64,000 nt of DNA, taken from contig BCHH01000002.1 of assembly GCA_001599595.1 (NCBI GenBank), positions 3,114,628 through 3,178,627 of the forward strand. The letters are read 5' to 3'. The stretch comes from Beverwykella pulmonaria (lineage: Eukaryota > Ascomycota > Dothideomycetes > Pleosporales > Melanommataceae). Both the position numbers and the translations under genes were made by a program. Position 1 is the first letter of the stretch, and each line of letters opens with the position of its first letter. A model generated the notes under the pieces. That model did no database searches. It was not told the origin of the DNA and worked only from the letters and a program-made list of their open reading frames with translations. Positions 32,657 to 40,770 of the stretch are shown one piece after another.

Positions 32657-33242
32657 TTAGGCTCGCTCTCCGTCGTCGGTCTGAGCCGTGCGTGGGCGGT
32701 CTACCAGGACATATTCAGCGCTGTTCTCGGATACAGGGGACTCTGACAGCGCACCTGGCGTGGCCTTTGCCCCTTGAGGGTCGGCGCGAGTCTTCTGGCG
32801 CACAGCCAAAGGGCTGCCTGCCTCCCCTATTCGAGCATTGTCCGTGTCCGAGAATGCGCCCTGGACGGGGGTTTGGCGCTGGCTGGTCTTGCGACTCGGA
32901 GGAGACGACTTGGCCTGCTTGAGCCGCTCCTCTGTTGCTCGGAGACGGGCTTCCAGAGCCTCGAGCTCCTGGGTGTGGGTGGTGACGGCTTGCTTCCTGG
33001 GGCAGGGCTAATTAGTAGAGCGTGGTAACAGCTTGCAATGCAGCGTACTTCTGGTGCACGTTCTTGTCGAGCAGGTCAAGCCCGCCATCGAGCTTGAACA
33101 GGTCGTCCAGCTCGGACATGAAGTTCAGAGCGATGGTCCTGCGGGCGGCAGTCAGAATCTGGGGAAGCGCGACGGTAGCGCGGGCAGGCTCTTACGACTG
33201 AGGGCGGCCGCTGGGCTTCCACTCGCGGTCGAGGTCGTCCAT
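32657..33242 (-). CDS. Small coiled-coil protein, three short exons
   Basis: Exons 33242-33196, 33138-33049 and 32996-32657 join in frame into 158 residues. Introns are 57 and 52 nt: GTAAGAG...CCCGCAG, and GTACGC...CCCCAG with a CTAAT branch-like site. The protein starts MDDLDREWKPSGRPQS. It continues with a helical TIALNFMSELDDLFKLDGG and then a coiled coil (KKQAVTTHTQELEALEARLR, about 46-76). A Ser/Pro-rich tail ends in EYVLVDRPRTAQTDDGERA. No exon is a long ATG frame, so simple ORF scans miss it. The amphipathic helix plus coiled coil suggests a small subunit of a larger complex, but the family is not recognised. Both splice phases and the uninterrupted reading strongly support a real gene. 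Confidence 0.72.
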
Positions 33243-34072
33243 GGCGAGGGAGGAGGGAGTGTGGGGATGACGCGGGAGAAATCTAGGGTGTATGGTAGTG
33301 GTCCAGATGTGGGCGGGACTGACGAGAGCTCCAGACAGAGGCTGATAGGCAATGTGCACTTGTGCAGGCGCAAGCGGAGGGTCGTCGGTCAGGGTGTTTC
33401 AAAGTGCATGCGCAACCGGGTCGGGTGGTGGGGGCAGGGCATGATATGCCTCCTGTGCCTGAGTGAGATGCGAATGGGGGGTCAAGTACAGAATGGTGGA
33501 AAAGGAGGCGTGCATTTCGGCATGGCCTGCCCATTCCTGTCGCAGACGGGCCGATCGCAGATGGGTAGAGGCTTGACGCTGCCTGCTCCCTCACAACTGC
33601 CATCACCAACGCGGCAAGCAGAAGAACGAATATCAACCCCCATTCCCACAACACACGGCTGCACACCGCCATCGCCACACAGCGCGCTGAAGCAGCTCCC
33701 TGTCGCCGTCGCCGTCGCTGTGAACCCGCCTTCTGTGAGCCCGCTTTCTGTGCATCCCCTAGCAGCTGCCGCACGTGCCGAGAGCAAGCTCCGCCGCTGA
33801 TTCGCCCACCCGCCGGCGCCCCTACAGGCAGTGCAGGCCCGCGGTCGCAAAAACACCAAAGCCCACCGACCACAACTTCACCCGTCCGTCGCACTTCCAT
33901 CAACCACGCCGCCCCCCGTCGCTCACAATCGGCCACCGGTCAACATCATCTCGAGCGGAGCTCCGCGGTGCCCTGGTGTTTGCCTTGACCGCAGCCCTCC
34001 GTCGTGCTGGCTCCCCTTGCGCCCAACAGGCGTCGCCCGCGTACCCAAGACGCCGTCCAGTGGTACCGGGGG
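33243..34072. promoter_or_regulatory. Divergent promoter region (coiled-coil gene / bromodomain gene)
   Basis: The 830 bp spacer separates the divergent starts of the 158-residue gene and the NuA4-type bromodomain gene. Long frames run through it in several phases, a consequence of its GC-rich, low-stop composition. None has recognisable content. Confidence 0.4.
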
Positions 34073-37000
34073 ATGAATACTAGCCTCACCGCGTACACCC
34101 ACCTCGAGTCACTGCTACTGTTCCAGTCCCTCCATGCCTATGGCGTAGGCTCCCCAGTCTTCAGCAGGATCTCGGAGCTGCTGAAGAACAACCCCCACAT
34201 CACCGCCGACAGGCGCTTCCAGAGCGGCCGCCTGAGCCCCGATGCCCTGCGCAACTTCTACCTGCACATCTTGAAGGAGGAGATCCGGAGCGAACGCCAG
34301 GACGGCGTGGCAGAGACCCCGCCTCCCAACGGAGAAGTCAAGAGCTCGCGAAAGCGGAAGGCACCCAGTCCCAGCTTGCCCACAACCCAAGAAGCCGCCC
34401 AGCACGCCCACCTCATCCCAAAGCTTGTCACAAAGCTGTATGCACGCTACCGATCCGCCATCACCGAACAAATCCGAGACGAAGAGGACAGATACGAAAG
34501 GCTGCAAAAGGAACTGCAAGGTGTGGAACGGGGCGAATGGGACCAACAATTGCAAGAGCGGGCAAATGCGAAGAATCCTGCATCGCGAAGCCCGAGTCTT
34601 TCGAGGAAGTCGCCCTTGATCTCTCAGAAGCTGTCCCCGCCAAGTTCAGCTCCTCAGCCTGCAAGAGATGGTGTCCTGGGTTGCGCCGCGCCGGGCGAAA
34701 CGCAGTTTCCCAATGGCCCCAGACCAGTGAAGCAGGTTGTACTAGGACTTCAGAAGCCAGACGAGCGAGTTCAGGTTGAAGAGGATTCGAAATCGAACCC
34801 TAATTCGGACATACCTCGACCTGTTTCTCTGGATACTCCACCTAAAAAAGAGCAGAGCACTGGGTCTGACCTCGAACCGGCCCCACTACCCCCTTCGAAT
34901 GAACAAGCGCGCGCTGATCAGGATGGCACAAGAGCTTCGAACACCCTTCCTCTGTCACCTTCGGATGTTCAAGCTCCGTTGCCGGCTCCGGGTGCGCGAG
35001 CTCAGGTTGAGCAGAATGAAAAGGCCGCCTTGACAACCTCTACTTCGGATCAGACACGATCCAATCAGAACACAGCACTTGCTTCACATACATCTCCGCT
35101 ACTTCCAAATGGGCAAGCCCAGTCTGAGCAGGATGCAAAATCCGTCCCAGCGCCGCTTCCACCAGGCCCTCATAGCGAACCATTGGAAGCAGAGCAGAAG
35201 GCGAAGACCGCTCCAAAGAAATCTTCACGCAAGAAAAAGACTGCTGCAGACTCGCGTGCCACGCCATCAACCCCACAATCGCTCCCAGGCCCCAGTCTGT
35301 CTCCGCAGCCAAACCAAGCACCTCTTCAGCCACTGGCAACCCCATCTGCACTGCAGCCTTCACAGCACGGTTACAACGTACCTTCTCCGTATGTTCATCG
35401 ATCGCCATATCCCCCCCAAGGTCCGCATCTCCAGACACAGGCCCCTCAGGCTATCTCCGCATCTCCTCAAGGTGGCCCCCAAGCATTCTCTCAACCTGGA
35501 TCTCACGGCAACCACCAAGCTATTCCACAATCAATACCGCTACCAGGTAGTCATCAGGCATCGAACCAAACTTATTCGCCACATCCTCGGCCACCAGCCC
35601 AGCCAGCTCAGCAATACGGTGGAAATGGAGTTCCTCCATATGGTCCTCTATCTACTGCAACTCCACAGTTCTCTCCCACACGACGATTTTCAGGACCACT
35701 TCCACCAGGATCTCAGTCTCCGGGTGTCCAAACCAACCACCAACAGAGGAATCTCCATCCTTTTCCTGGGCAACCGCCATACCCCCCGCAACAGCCGCAA
35801 ATGGGTCAATCTTCATCTCAAGGCGGAGTCATGCTACCTCCTTTCCAGGTGTCTCCACAACATCCATCACGTGCTCACCAACAGTCATCCATCCCGCATC
35901 ATCCACCAGTCTCTACTCCTGTGAATCTACGGCAGCATCCACCTTCAGCAAGCTCCAGCCGCCCAGGTGTACCGCACGCGCCTTCGCTGGTCACTCAAGC
36001 TCGACATTCTTTTTCCACCCCAACAAACCTGCGCACTCCTAACAGTGCGATACTGTCACCAAGATCTGCAAAAACCCCGTGGAAGGAGTCCGCCAAAAGT
36101 TTACATCATCCCATTGTAGATCGTCCGGTACCCCTCCCGATTGACGACCTACCCGATTCCGTTACTACTCCAGTCAAGCAAAATCAGCCAAAGACCAGAG
36201 CCCCGCGCAAATCAAGAGCGAAGGCTAAAGCGAAAGAAAAGGAACCAGAACTGGAACAGGAAGAAGAGAAGGAACCCGAAAAGGAGGTTGAGAAGGAGAC
36301 TGAGCCCAATCCTGCACCCGAGCAAACCGAAGAGCCTGTCCCAGAGGTGGAAACTCGGCAGGGCCGCAGTCGTCGAAAGGCTCCCGCGAAACGGAGAAGA
36401 CTAGGAAGCAAAGCATCTTCCCTAGCTACTGGCTCGGCCCGTGAAAGGAGCAGGAGTCCTTCTATTCTCTCTCACACCGACACGGTGACAGCAGATAACG
36501 AGTCTCAAGCAGGATGTCAAGTCAAGTCTGAGCCCGGCCTTGCCAACGATACTATTGATGAAGATTCTGCGGCAACGCCTTCTCAGCCATCGTCACGCCG
36601 ACGAGGTGCCCTGTCTCTTAAGCGAAAACGAAATGCGCGAGAACCTTCACCGGCAGAATCAGAAGAGCAGCCCGTCACACCTGGATTGCGGACTGTCATT
36701 GCACCTCGGCAATTCAATCGCATGTGTGTTCCGATCATGAACGATATTGGGTCACATAAGCACTCGTCCATCTTCACCACGGCGGTCAAAGCGAAGGATG
36801 CCGAAGGGTATTACGACATTATCAAACGACCAACCGATCTGAAGTCGATTCAGAAGGCCATCGCGGCGGGAGCCAAGGCCGTGGCAGCAGCGGCGACCGA
36901 TACCCCAGTTGGTAGTCCCGGTGGCGGAGGAAGCGTCGTGGAGCTACCCATGAGCCTGGACAACATTCCCCCGAAAGCAATTGTGAATTCGGCACAGTTG

Positions 37001-37216
37001 GAGAAGGAGCTGATGCGCATGTTTGTCAATGCAGTCATGTTCAATGCAGGCGAGGAAGGAATTGTAGAGGATGCACGACAGATGTTTGAGACGGTGCAGC
37101 AGAGCGTGTCGAAATGGCGGAGCATTAAGCAGTCGAGTGGGAGACTGGAGGTGGAGGAGACGCCGCCCGCGCAAGAGGAAGATGTGCCTGCTGCTGCAAA
37201 GCGGAGGAAGCTGTAG
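34073..37216 (+). CDS. Bromodomain protein, NuA4 subunit-like (Bdc1/BRD8 type)
   Basis: A single exon of 1047 residues starting MNTSLTAYTHLESLLLFQSL. The frame is open 23 codons further upstream without conserved character. The N-terminal 150 residues are helical with a coiled coil (LVTKLYARYRSAITEQIRDE). A very long Pro/Gln/Ser-rich disordered region follows (about 190-740), then a charged basic/acidic stretch with KRKAP and AKRRRLGS nuclear signals. A C-terminal bromodomain-like fold (about 880-1030) runs from MNDIGSHKHSSIFTTAV through YYDIIKRPTDLKSIQ to MFVNAVMFN. An insert of about 40 residues, rich in Ala and Gly, separates its helices. Fungal proteins of this layout are NuA4 histone acetyltransferase subunits (S. 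pombe Bdc1; BRD8 in animals). The assignment rests on architecture. Confidence 0.82.
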   Translation: MNTSLTAYTHLESLLLFQSLHAYGVGSPVFSRISELLKNNPHITADRRFQSGRLSPDALRNFYLHILKEEIRSERQDGVAETPPPNGEVKSSRKRKAPSPSLPTTQEAAQHAHLIPKLVTKLYARYRSAITEQIRDEEDRYERLQKELQGVERGEWDQQLQERANAKNPASRSPSLSRKSPLISQKLSPPSSAPQPARDGVLGCAAPGETQFPNGPRPVKQVVLGLQKPDERVQVEEDSKSNPNSDIPRPVSLDTPPKKEQSTGSDLEPAPLPPSNEQARADQDGTRASNTLPLSPSDVQAPLPAPGARAQVEQNEKAALTTSTSDQTRSNQNTALASHTSPLLPNGQAQSEQDAKSVPAPLPPGPHSEPLEAEQKAKTAPKKSSRKKKTAADSRATPSTPQSLPGPSLSPQPNQAPLQPLATPSALQPSQHGYNVPSPYVHRSPYPPQGPHLQTQAPQAISASPQGGPQAFSQPGSHGNHQAIPQSIPLPGSHQASNQTYSPHPRPPAQPAQQYGGNGVPPYGPLSTATPQFSPTRRFSGPLPPGSQSPGVQTNHQQRNLHPFPGQPPYPPQQPQMGQSSSQGGVMLPPFQVSPQHPSRAHQQSSIPHHPPVSTPVNLRQHPPSASSSRPGVPHAPSLVTQARHSFSTPTNLRTPNSAILSPRSAKTPWKESAKSLHHPIVDRPVPLPIDDLPDSVTTPVKQNQPKTRAPRKSRAKAKAKEKEPELEQEEEKEPEKEVEKETEPNPAPEQTEEPVPEVETRQGRSRRKAPAKRRRLGSKASSLATGSARERSRSPSILSHTDTVTADNESQAGCQVKSEPGLANDTIDEDSAATPSQPSSRRRGALSLKRKRNAREPSPAESEEQPVTPGLRTVIAPRQFNRMCVPIMNDIGSHKHSSIFTTAVKAKDAEGYYDIIKRPTDLKSIQKAIAAGAKAVAAAATDTPVGSPGGGGSVVELPMSLDNIPPKAIVNSAQLEKELMRMFVNAVMFNAGEEGIVEDARQMFETVQQSVSKWRSIKQSSGRLEVEETPPAQEEDVPAAAKRRKL

Positions 37217-37323
37217 TTTTTACACGTGTAATGCATGCTGAGTAGTACTCTTAGGTGAGAGGACGAGGTCCAATAGAATTTTTTTTAAACCAAAAAATAA
37301 TTACCTTTACTCGAACGATTTCC

Positions 37324-37423
37324 CTTGCATTGCCTGAGTGGTTCGGCTTAACAAGCCGTCCATGTCATCACCTCTTGCATTGCTTGAGTGGTTCGGCTTA
37401 ACAAGCCGTCCATGTCATCACCC
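37324..37423. repeat. Tandem duplication, 2 x 50 bp, with internal hairpin
   Basis: Two adjacent 50 bp copies begin CTTGCATTGC at 37324 and 37374 and differ at two positions, one of them C/T. Each holds CGGCTT-AAC-AAGCCG, a perfect 6 bp stem with a 3 nt loop. It starts about 110 bp after the bromodomain gene stop, so it probably lies in or near its 3' untranslated region. Confidence 0.9.
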
Positions 37424-37721
37424 CCTTGCTTATGTAAATCGGCACGGGGATGGCACCAGCTCTCTTTACAAGGGGGACTGGCGAACTGACGTCACTAGCC
37501 AGACGTCATGTCATGGATTTTGCCGTTCCCAAGTCGAAGATGCTCCCTGCCCTTTCCCCCTTCCTTCCTCCAACACGGCTTTAGCTCAATTGCAAACTGT
37601 TCGCCCTTGAGGGCGCTTTTTCTTGTAAATTTTTTGTTCGCGATGCATGGCTGGTTGGAGGGCCTTGGGAAGGGGGATGATGGTCGATATCTGGAGGGAT
37701 ATGGGAATGTTGGAACCCGAA

Positions 37722-37925
37722 GAGATGGGATTGTGTGATGGGCATTTGTGATGGGCATGTCCGGTGCCTGGAGAGATGGGATTGTGTGATGGGGATTCAT
37801 GATGGGCATGTCCAGTACCTAAAGAGATGGGAATATATAATGGGGATTCGTGATGGGCATGTCCGGTGCCTGAAAAGATGGGATTGTGTAATGGAGATTC
37901 GTGATGGGAATGTCCGGTGCTTGAA
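37722..37925. repeat. Minisatellite, 4 x 51 bp
   Basis: Four head-to-tail copies start at 37722, 37773, 37824 and 37875, each exactly 51 bp and beginning GAGATGGGA or AAGATGGGA. Each copy carries the sub-motif GTGATGGGCATGTCC, with a few substitutions between copies. Because 51 is divisible by three, a 17-residue periodic frame is open on the plus strand and nearly open on the minus strand. No start or partner exon makes it convincingly coding. Confidence 0.92.
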
Positions 37926-38522
37926 GAGGCACTGGGGTATGTGCTCTAGGGTCAGAATATGGGATGGTTCTTTTGGCGGTCTGTCGTTGTGCGTACGTGC
38001 GTGAGTCTTTCAATACATCAAGGCATGTTCGAGAGCTGTTTATTGAGCTTCTCATTCTGGATACTAACAATTATATACTGATATGGATATAGGAAAGTTT
38101 TATTTGCCGCCATTGAGAAGAAAGAGCTTGTTCGGTCAAGAGCAGAGGAAGAAGAGATATTTTCAAGAGTAGAAGTGATTGGAATTTGAGTTCAGGATTA
38201 AGAATTAATAAGTACCAACTATCGCTACTGCTACTAATATGGACATGTGAAAGTAGTTCATTTTCGTCGTCACGTCGTTGAGAAGAGTTTATCTTGCTCG
38301 CTAACAACAGCCTCATCAACACTTGATGGAATGCCGAGACTACAAAAAGAGAGGGTTGGAAATATTCCCGTTACTAGTAACGAGGTGCCCGCGAATAGAA
38401 GAGATGCAATCCAATCCAAAGTCGTATTATGGGAGTGAGAAGGGGGTATCGACGACTTTTAGGTGCAACAGGAACCCAAAGAAAGAGAAGCAGACCGCTG
38501 GAAAAAGGAATACTATAGTGCA

Positions 38523-39506
38523 TTACTGATCGTCCTCGACGAAGTCAGTCGCAGAGTCTTGTCTCCGGCTTTTTACCTTGCGGTCCCCTTTCGCCTTTCT
38601 CCAATTCCCGGTGCCTATCCGCTCCATCTCCTCGAGGAGGGCGTCCCTTTCGCGCTCAATCTTGCGGATGTACTCGATGGCACCGGCCAAGACCATGGCC
38701 TTGCTTGGCTTGGGCTGGCCCATGAGGCCCCCCTCGTCGCTTTGCGGCAGCGTCGGCACCGCGCGCCGTAACCGCTCGAGCTCCGAATTGAGGCCCTCTC
38801 GGTACTTGCGCTCGACTTGATTATGCGGGAGTCGGCTGGTGCGCTGCTGCTGTTGCTGGTATTTGGATGAGGCGGAGCCGGTGGAGGAGTTGGAAGGGGT
38901 GTCGGAGATGGTGCGGTCGAGCCTTGGGCGGCCGCGTTTGCGCTGCGGGCGCTTCTGCTGGGGCTCTTCGCCGGCCGAGTTGGGCTCGTCGGGGGACTCG
39001 CGTTTTAGCGAGGCGGGGGAGCGCGGGGGGCTTCCGCTGCTAAACATGGCGGGCGGACCATCGCCGCACAGAGAGGGGGTAGGCGAGGGGTTGTTGAACG
39101 TGTTGCTCTTAGACGAGGTCAGGGAGCTGGAGTTGCGTGGGCAAATTGGTAGGCTCGGCTCAAACGACGATGACTGTTCAAAAGGGAAATTCAAACCGAA
39201 GCCTTGCTCCAGTTGGCCGAAGGGTGCGGGGTTGAAGGATGGCCGGAACGCGCTCATATGTGCGTTCGCTATCGGACTCGTGTTCCCGTTGGCGGCGGGA
39301 TAGTTAGCGGGGTACTCGATGCTGGAGACGGGGCGGTCGAAAAAAGAGTCGCAGTCGATAAATGTATCGAGGGAATGGTCGGGCGATGTTGTGTAGAAAT
39401 CAGCCAGGTATGCTTTGTCGAACGCATCTGGATAGCTGAACGACTCGCTCGACGGCGAGTAGTCGGCGGGGGCGACCATTGGGAAGGCGGGCAGTGAGCT
39501 GTCCAT
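38523..39506 (-). CDS. bHLH transcription factor with AT-hook-like motif
   Basis: A single exon of 327 residues. The first 180 residues are acidic and Ser/Pro/Phe-rich, suggesting an activation region. An AT-hook-like PQRKRGRPRLDR (187-198, GRP core at 192-194) is followed by a short Gln run and the bHLH domain (about 226-287). The basic region reads HNQVERKYRE; Tyr235 stands where most bHLH proteins have Arg, the hallmark of the SREBP class, which can bind both E-boxes and sterol regulatory elements. Unlike SREBPs, no membrane segment is present. The loop contains PTLPQSDEGGLMGQPKPSKA, and helix 2 is VLAGAIEYIRKIERERDALL. Similar soluble SREBP-like bHLH proteins exist in filamentous fungi with roles in development. 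The target genes are unknown. Confidence 0.88.
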   Translation of the reverse strand: MDSSLPAFPMVAPADYSPSSESFSYPDAFDKAYLADFYTTSPDHSLDTFIDCDSFFDRPVSSIEYPANYPAANGNTSPIANAHMSAFRPSFNPAPFGQLEQGFGLNFPFEQSSSFEPSLPICPRNSSSLTSSKSNTFNNPSPTPSLCGDGPPAMFSSGSPPRSPASLKRESPDEPNSAGEEPQQKRPQRKRGRPRLDRTISDTPSNSSTGSASSKYQQQQQRTSRLPHNQVERKYREGLNSELERLRRAVPTLPQSDEGGLMGQPKPSKAMVLAGAIEYIRKIERERDALLEEMERIGTGNWRKAKGDRKVKSRRQDSATDFVEDDQ

Positions 39507-39519
39507 GGTCGTTGCAATT

Positions 39520-39594
39520 GGTGGTAGTGGTGGTAGTGGTAGTAGTGGTAGTAGTGGTGGTAGTAGTAGTGGTTGGTGATGGTGGTGGTGGTGG
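39520..39594. repeat. Trinucleotide tract (GGT/GTA)n
   Basis: An imperfect GGT/GTA/AGT tract of about 75 bp begins 14 bp upstream of the bHLH start codon. On the coding strand it is a CCA/CTA-rich leader. It is probably in the 5' untranslated region and could vary in length between isolates. Confidence 0.88.
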
Positions 39595-40675
39595 CAGGTT
39601 GATCAAAAGATCAAGTATGGTCAGTTGAGTGTTGTTGTATTGACTGTTGATGGCGGAGGTCGTCAAAGACAGAGGAAGGGCTCTGGAGAGGGCCCTCGAA
39701 TTGAAGTAGGGCTGTTGGGATAATGAAGGTAGCTCAGCTACGCTATACGCTCTGCAGTAGTCCGCACGAAGCTCGCCTAGGGTAGGGATGGCTTGTTCCC
39801 GGGACCGTGCAATCGCGTGCCGAGCAGGAACTGCGGTGCCCGCTGATCAGAGACCAAGAAAGGATGACAGCCAAGATGGCTTGGAGAAGGTTGGAGAAGG
39901 GATAAGAAGGGCTGGGCGGTCAGTATCACGTGGTGCGTGGAGTGATGAGTGTCTGCCGCGGCTTGTGCGAAGAGCGGTGATGGTGGTAATGCCCGATGAC
40001 GTTTATGCCCGGCCGTCCCCATCGGACTCGCCTCTACATATACACATACTGCATTTTGGCCTTTCCCTTCTACCCTCTTCTGGCCCGAGGAAAATAGTTT
40101 TCAGGTAGACGGCCAAGCGCCAAAAAACAGCCCACAATCGAACGACAAACTGCTCACGCCGGCAGCTCCCGCCGGGGTCCTGGGAGGCAGAGGTCTAGAC
40201 TCCTGCGCGTGCGGGTGTGGGACGTTGCGGGCAACCCCTGCCGTGGCCCAAGGGCACAAGATGCCGCTGACTTATTGGAGCGACCCGATTCGCCGCAGCG
40301 CGCAGTGGCGCAACATGGGATTGTTGGGCGACCGCAAACGCGTCGGAAGTCGCTCGGACTACAGAACACGGGCGTTGGCGTCCGCGGAGAAGCTCTCAGC
40401 GCCAGCATCAACGGCATTGTTCTACGCTGTCTAGATCACACAGTCGCAAATGGACGACGTGATGCTCAGACGAGCCAAATCCCAATGCCCCAGATCTGCG
40501 AACTGCCGGGCAGAGCTCGTAGGTTGGCTGATGCACACACGCTCGCGTGGACGGCCTGCCCAAGTTTCTTTTGGGTAGCATGCCGTTTCCAATCCGCCAT
40601 GCGCATTGTGTCTTGCGAAGTAAATCGCACTCGGCGCCCCAACTCGCGCGCTTCCTTCCTGCTGTTGCGCACTTC

Positions 40676-40770
40676 CTGCTGCTGCTGCTGCTGCTGCTGC
40701 TACTGCTCCTCCTGCTGCTCCTCCTGCTGCTGCCCCTGCTGCCCCTCCTGCTGCTGCCCCTGCTGCTGCG
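40676..40770. repeat. (CTG)n trinucleotide tract
   Basis: It begins with eight perfect CTG units at 40676, then continues to about 40770 as interrupted CTG/CTC/CCC triplets. On the minus strand it is CAG/GAG. It sits far from any supported gene. Confidence 0.9.

Larger units (their letters stand above)
37217..38522. other. Convergent intergenic region with two tandem repeats
   Basis: About 1.3 kb between the convergent bromodomain and bHLH genes. It contains a 2 x 50 bp duplication and a 4 x 51 bp minisatellite, listed separately. The rest shows no supportable gene. Short frames spanning the minisatellite are open because its period is a multiple of three. Confidence 0.6.

Noticed and set aside
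33033..33800. Plus-strand 255-codon frame
   Set aside because: It runs antisense through the three-exon coiled-coil gene and into the divergent promoter and has no domain.
37324..37423. tRNA fragment, suggested by TGAGTGGTTCGGCTTAAC resembling a D-arm
   Set aside because: There is no acceptor stem, anticodon arm or TTCGA T-loop at the right spacing; only the short hairpin remains.
37722..37925. CRISPR-like array
   Set aside because: The copies are directly adjacent without unique spacers, which is a minisatellite, and the genome is eukaryotic.
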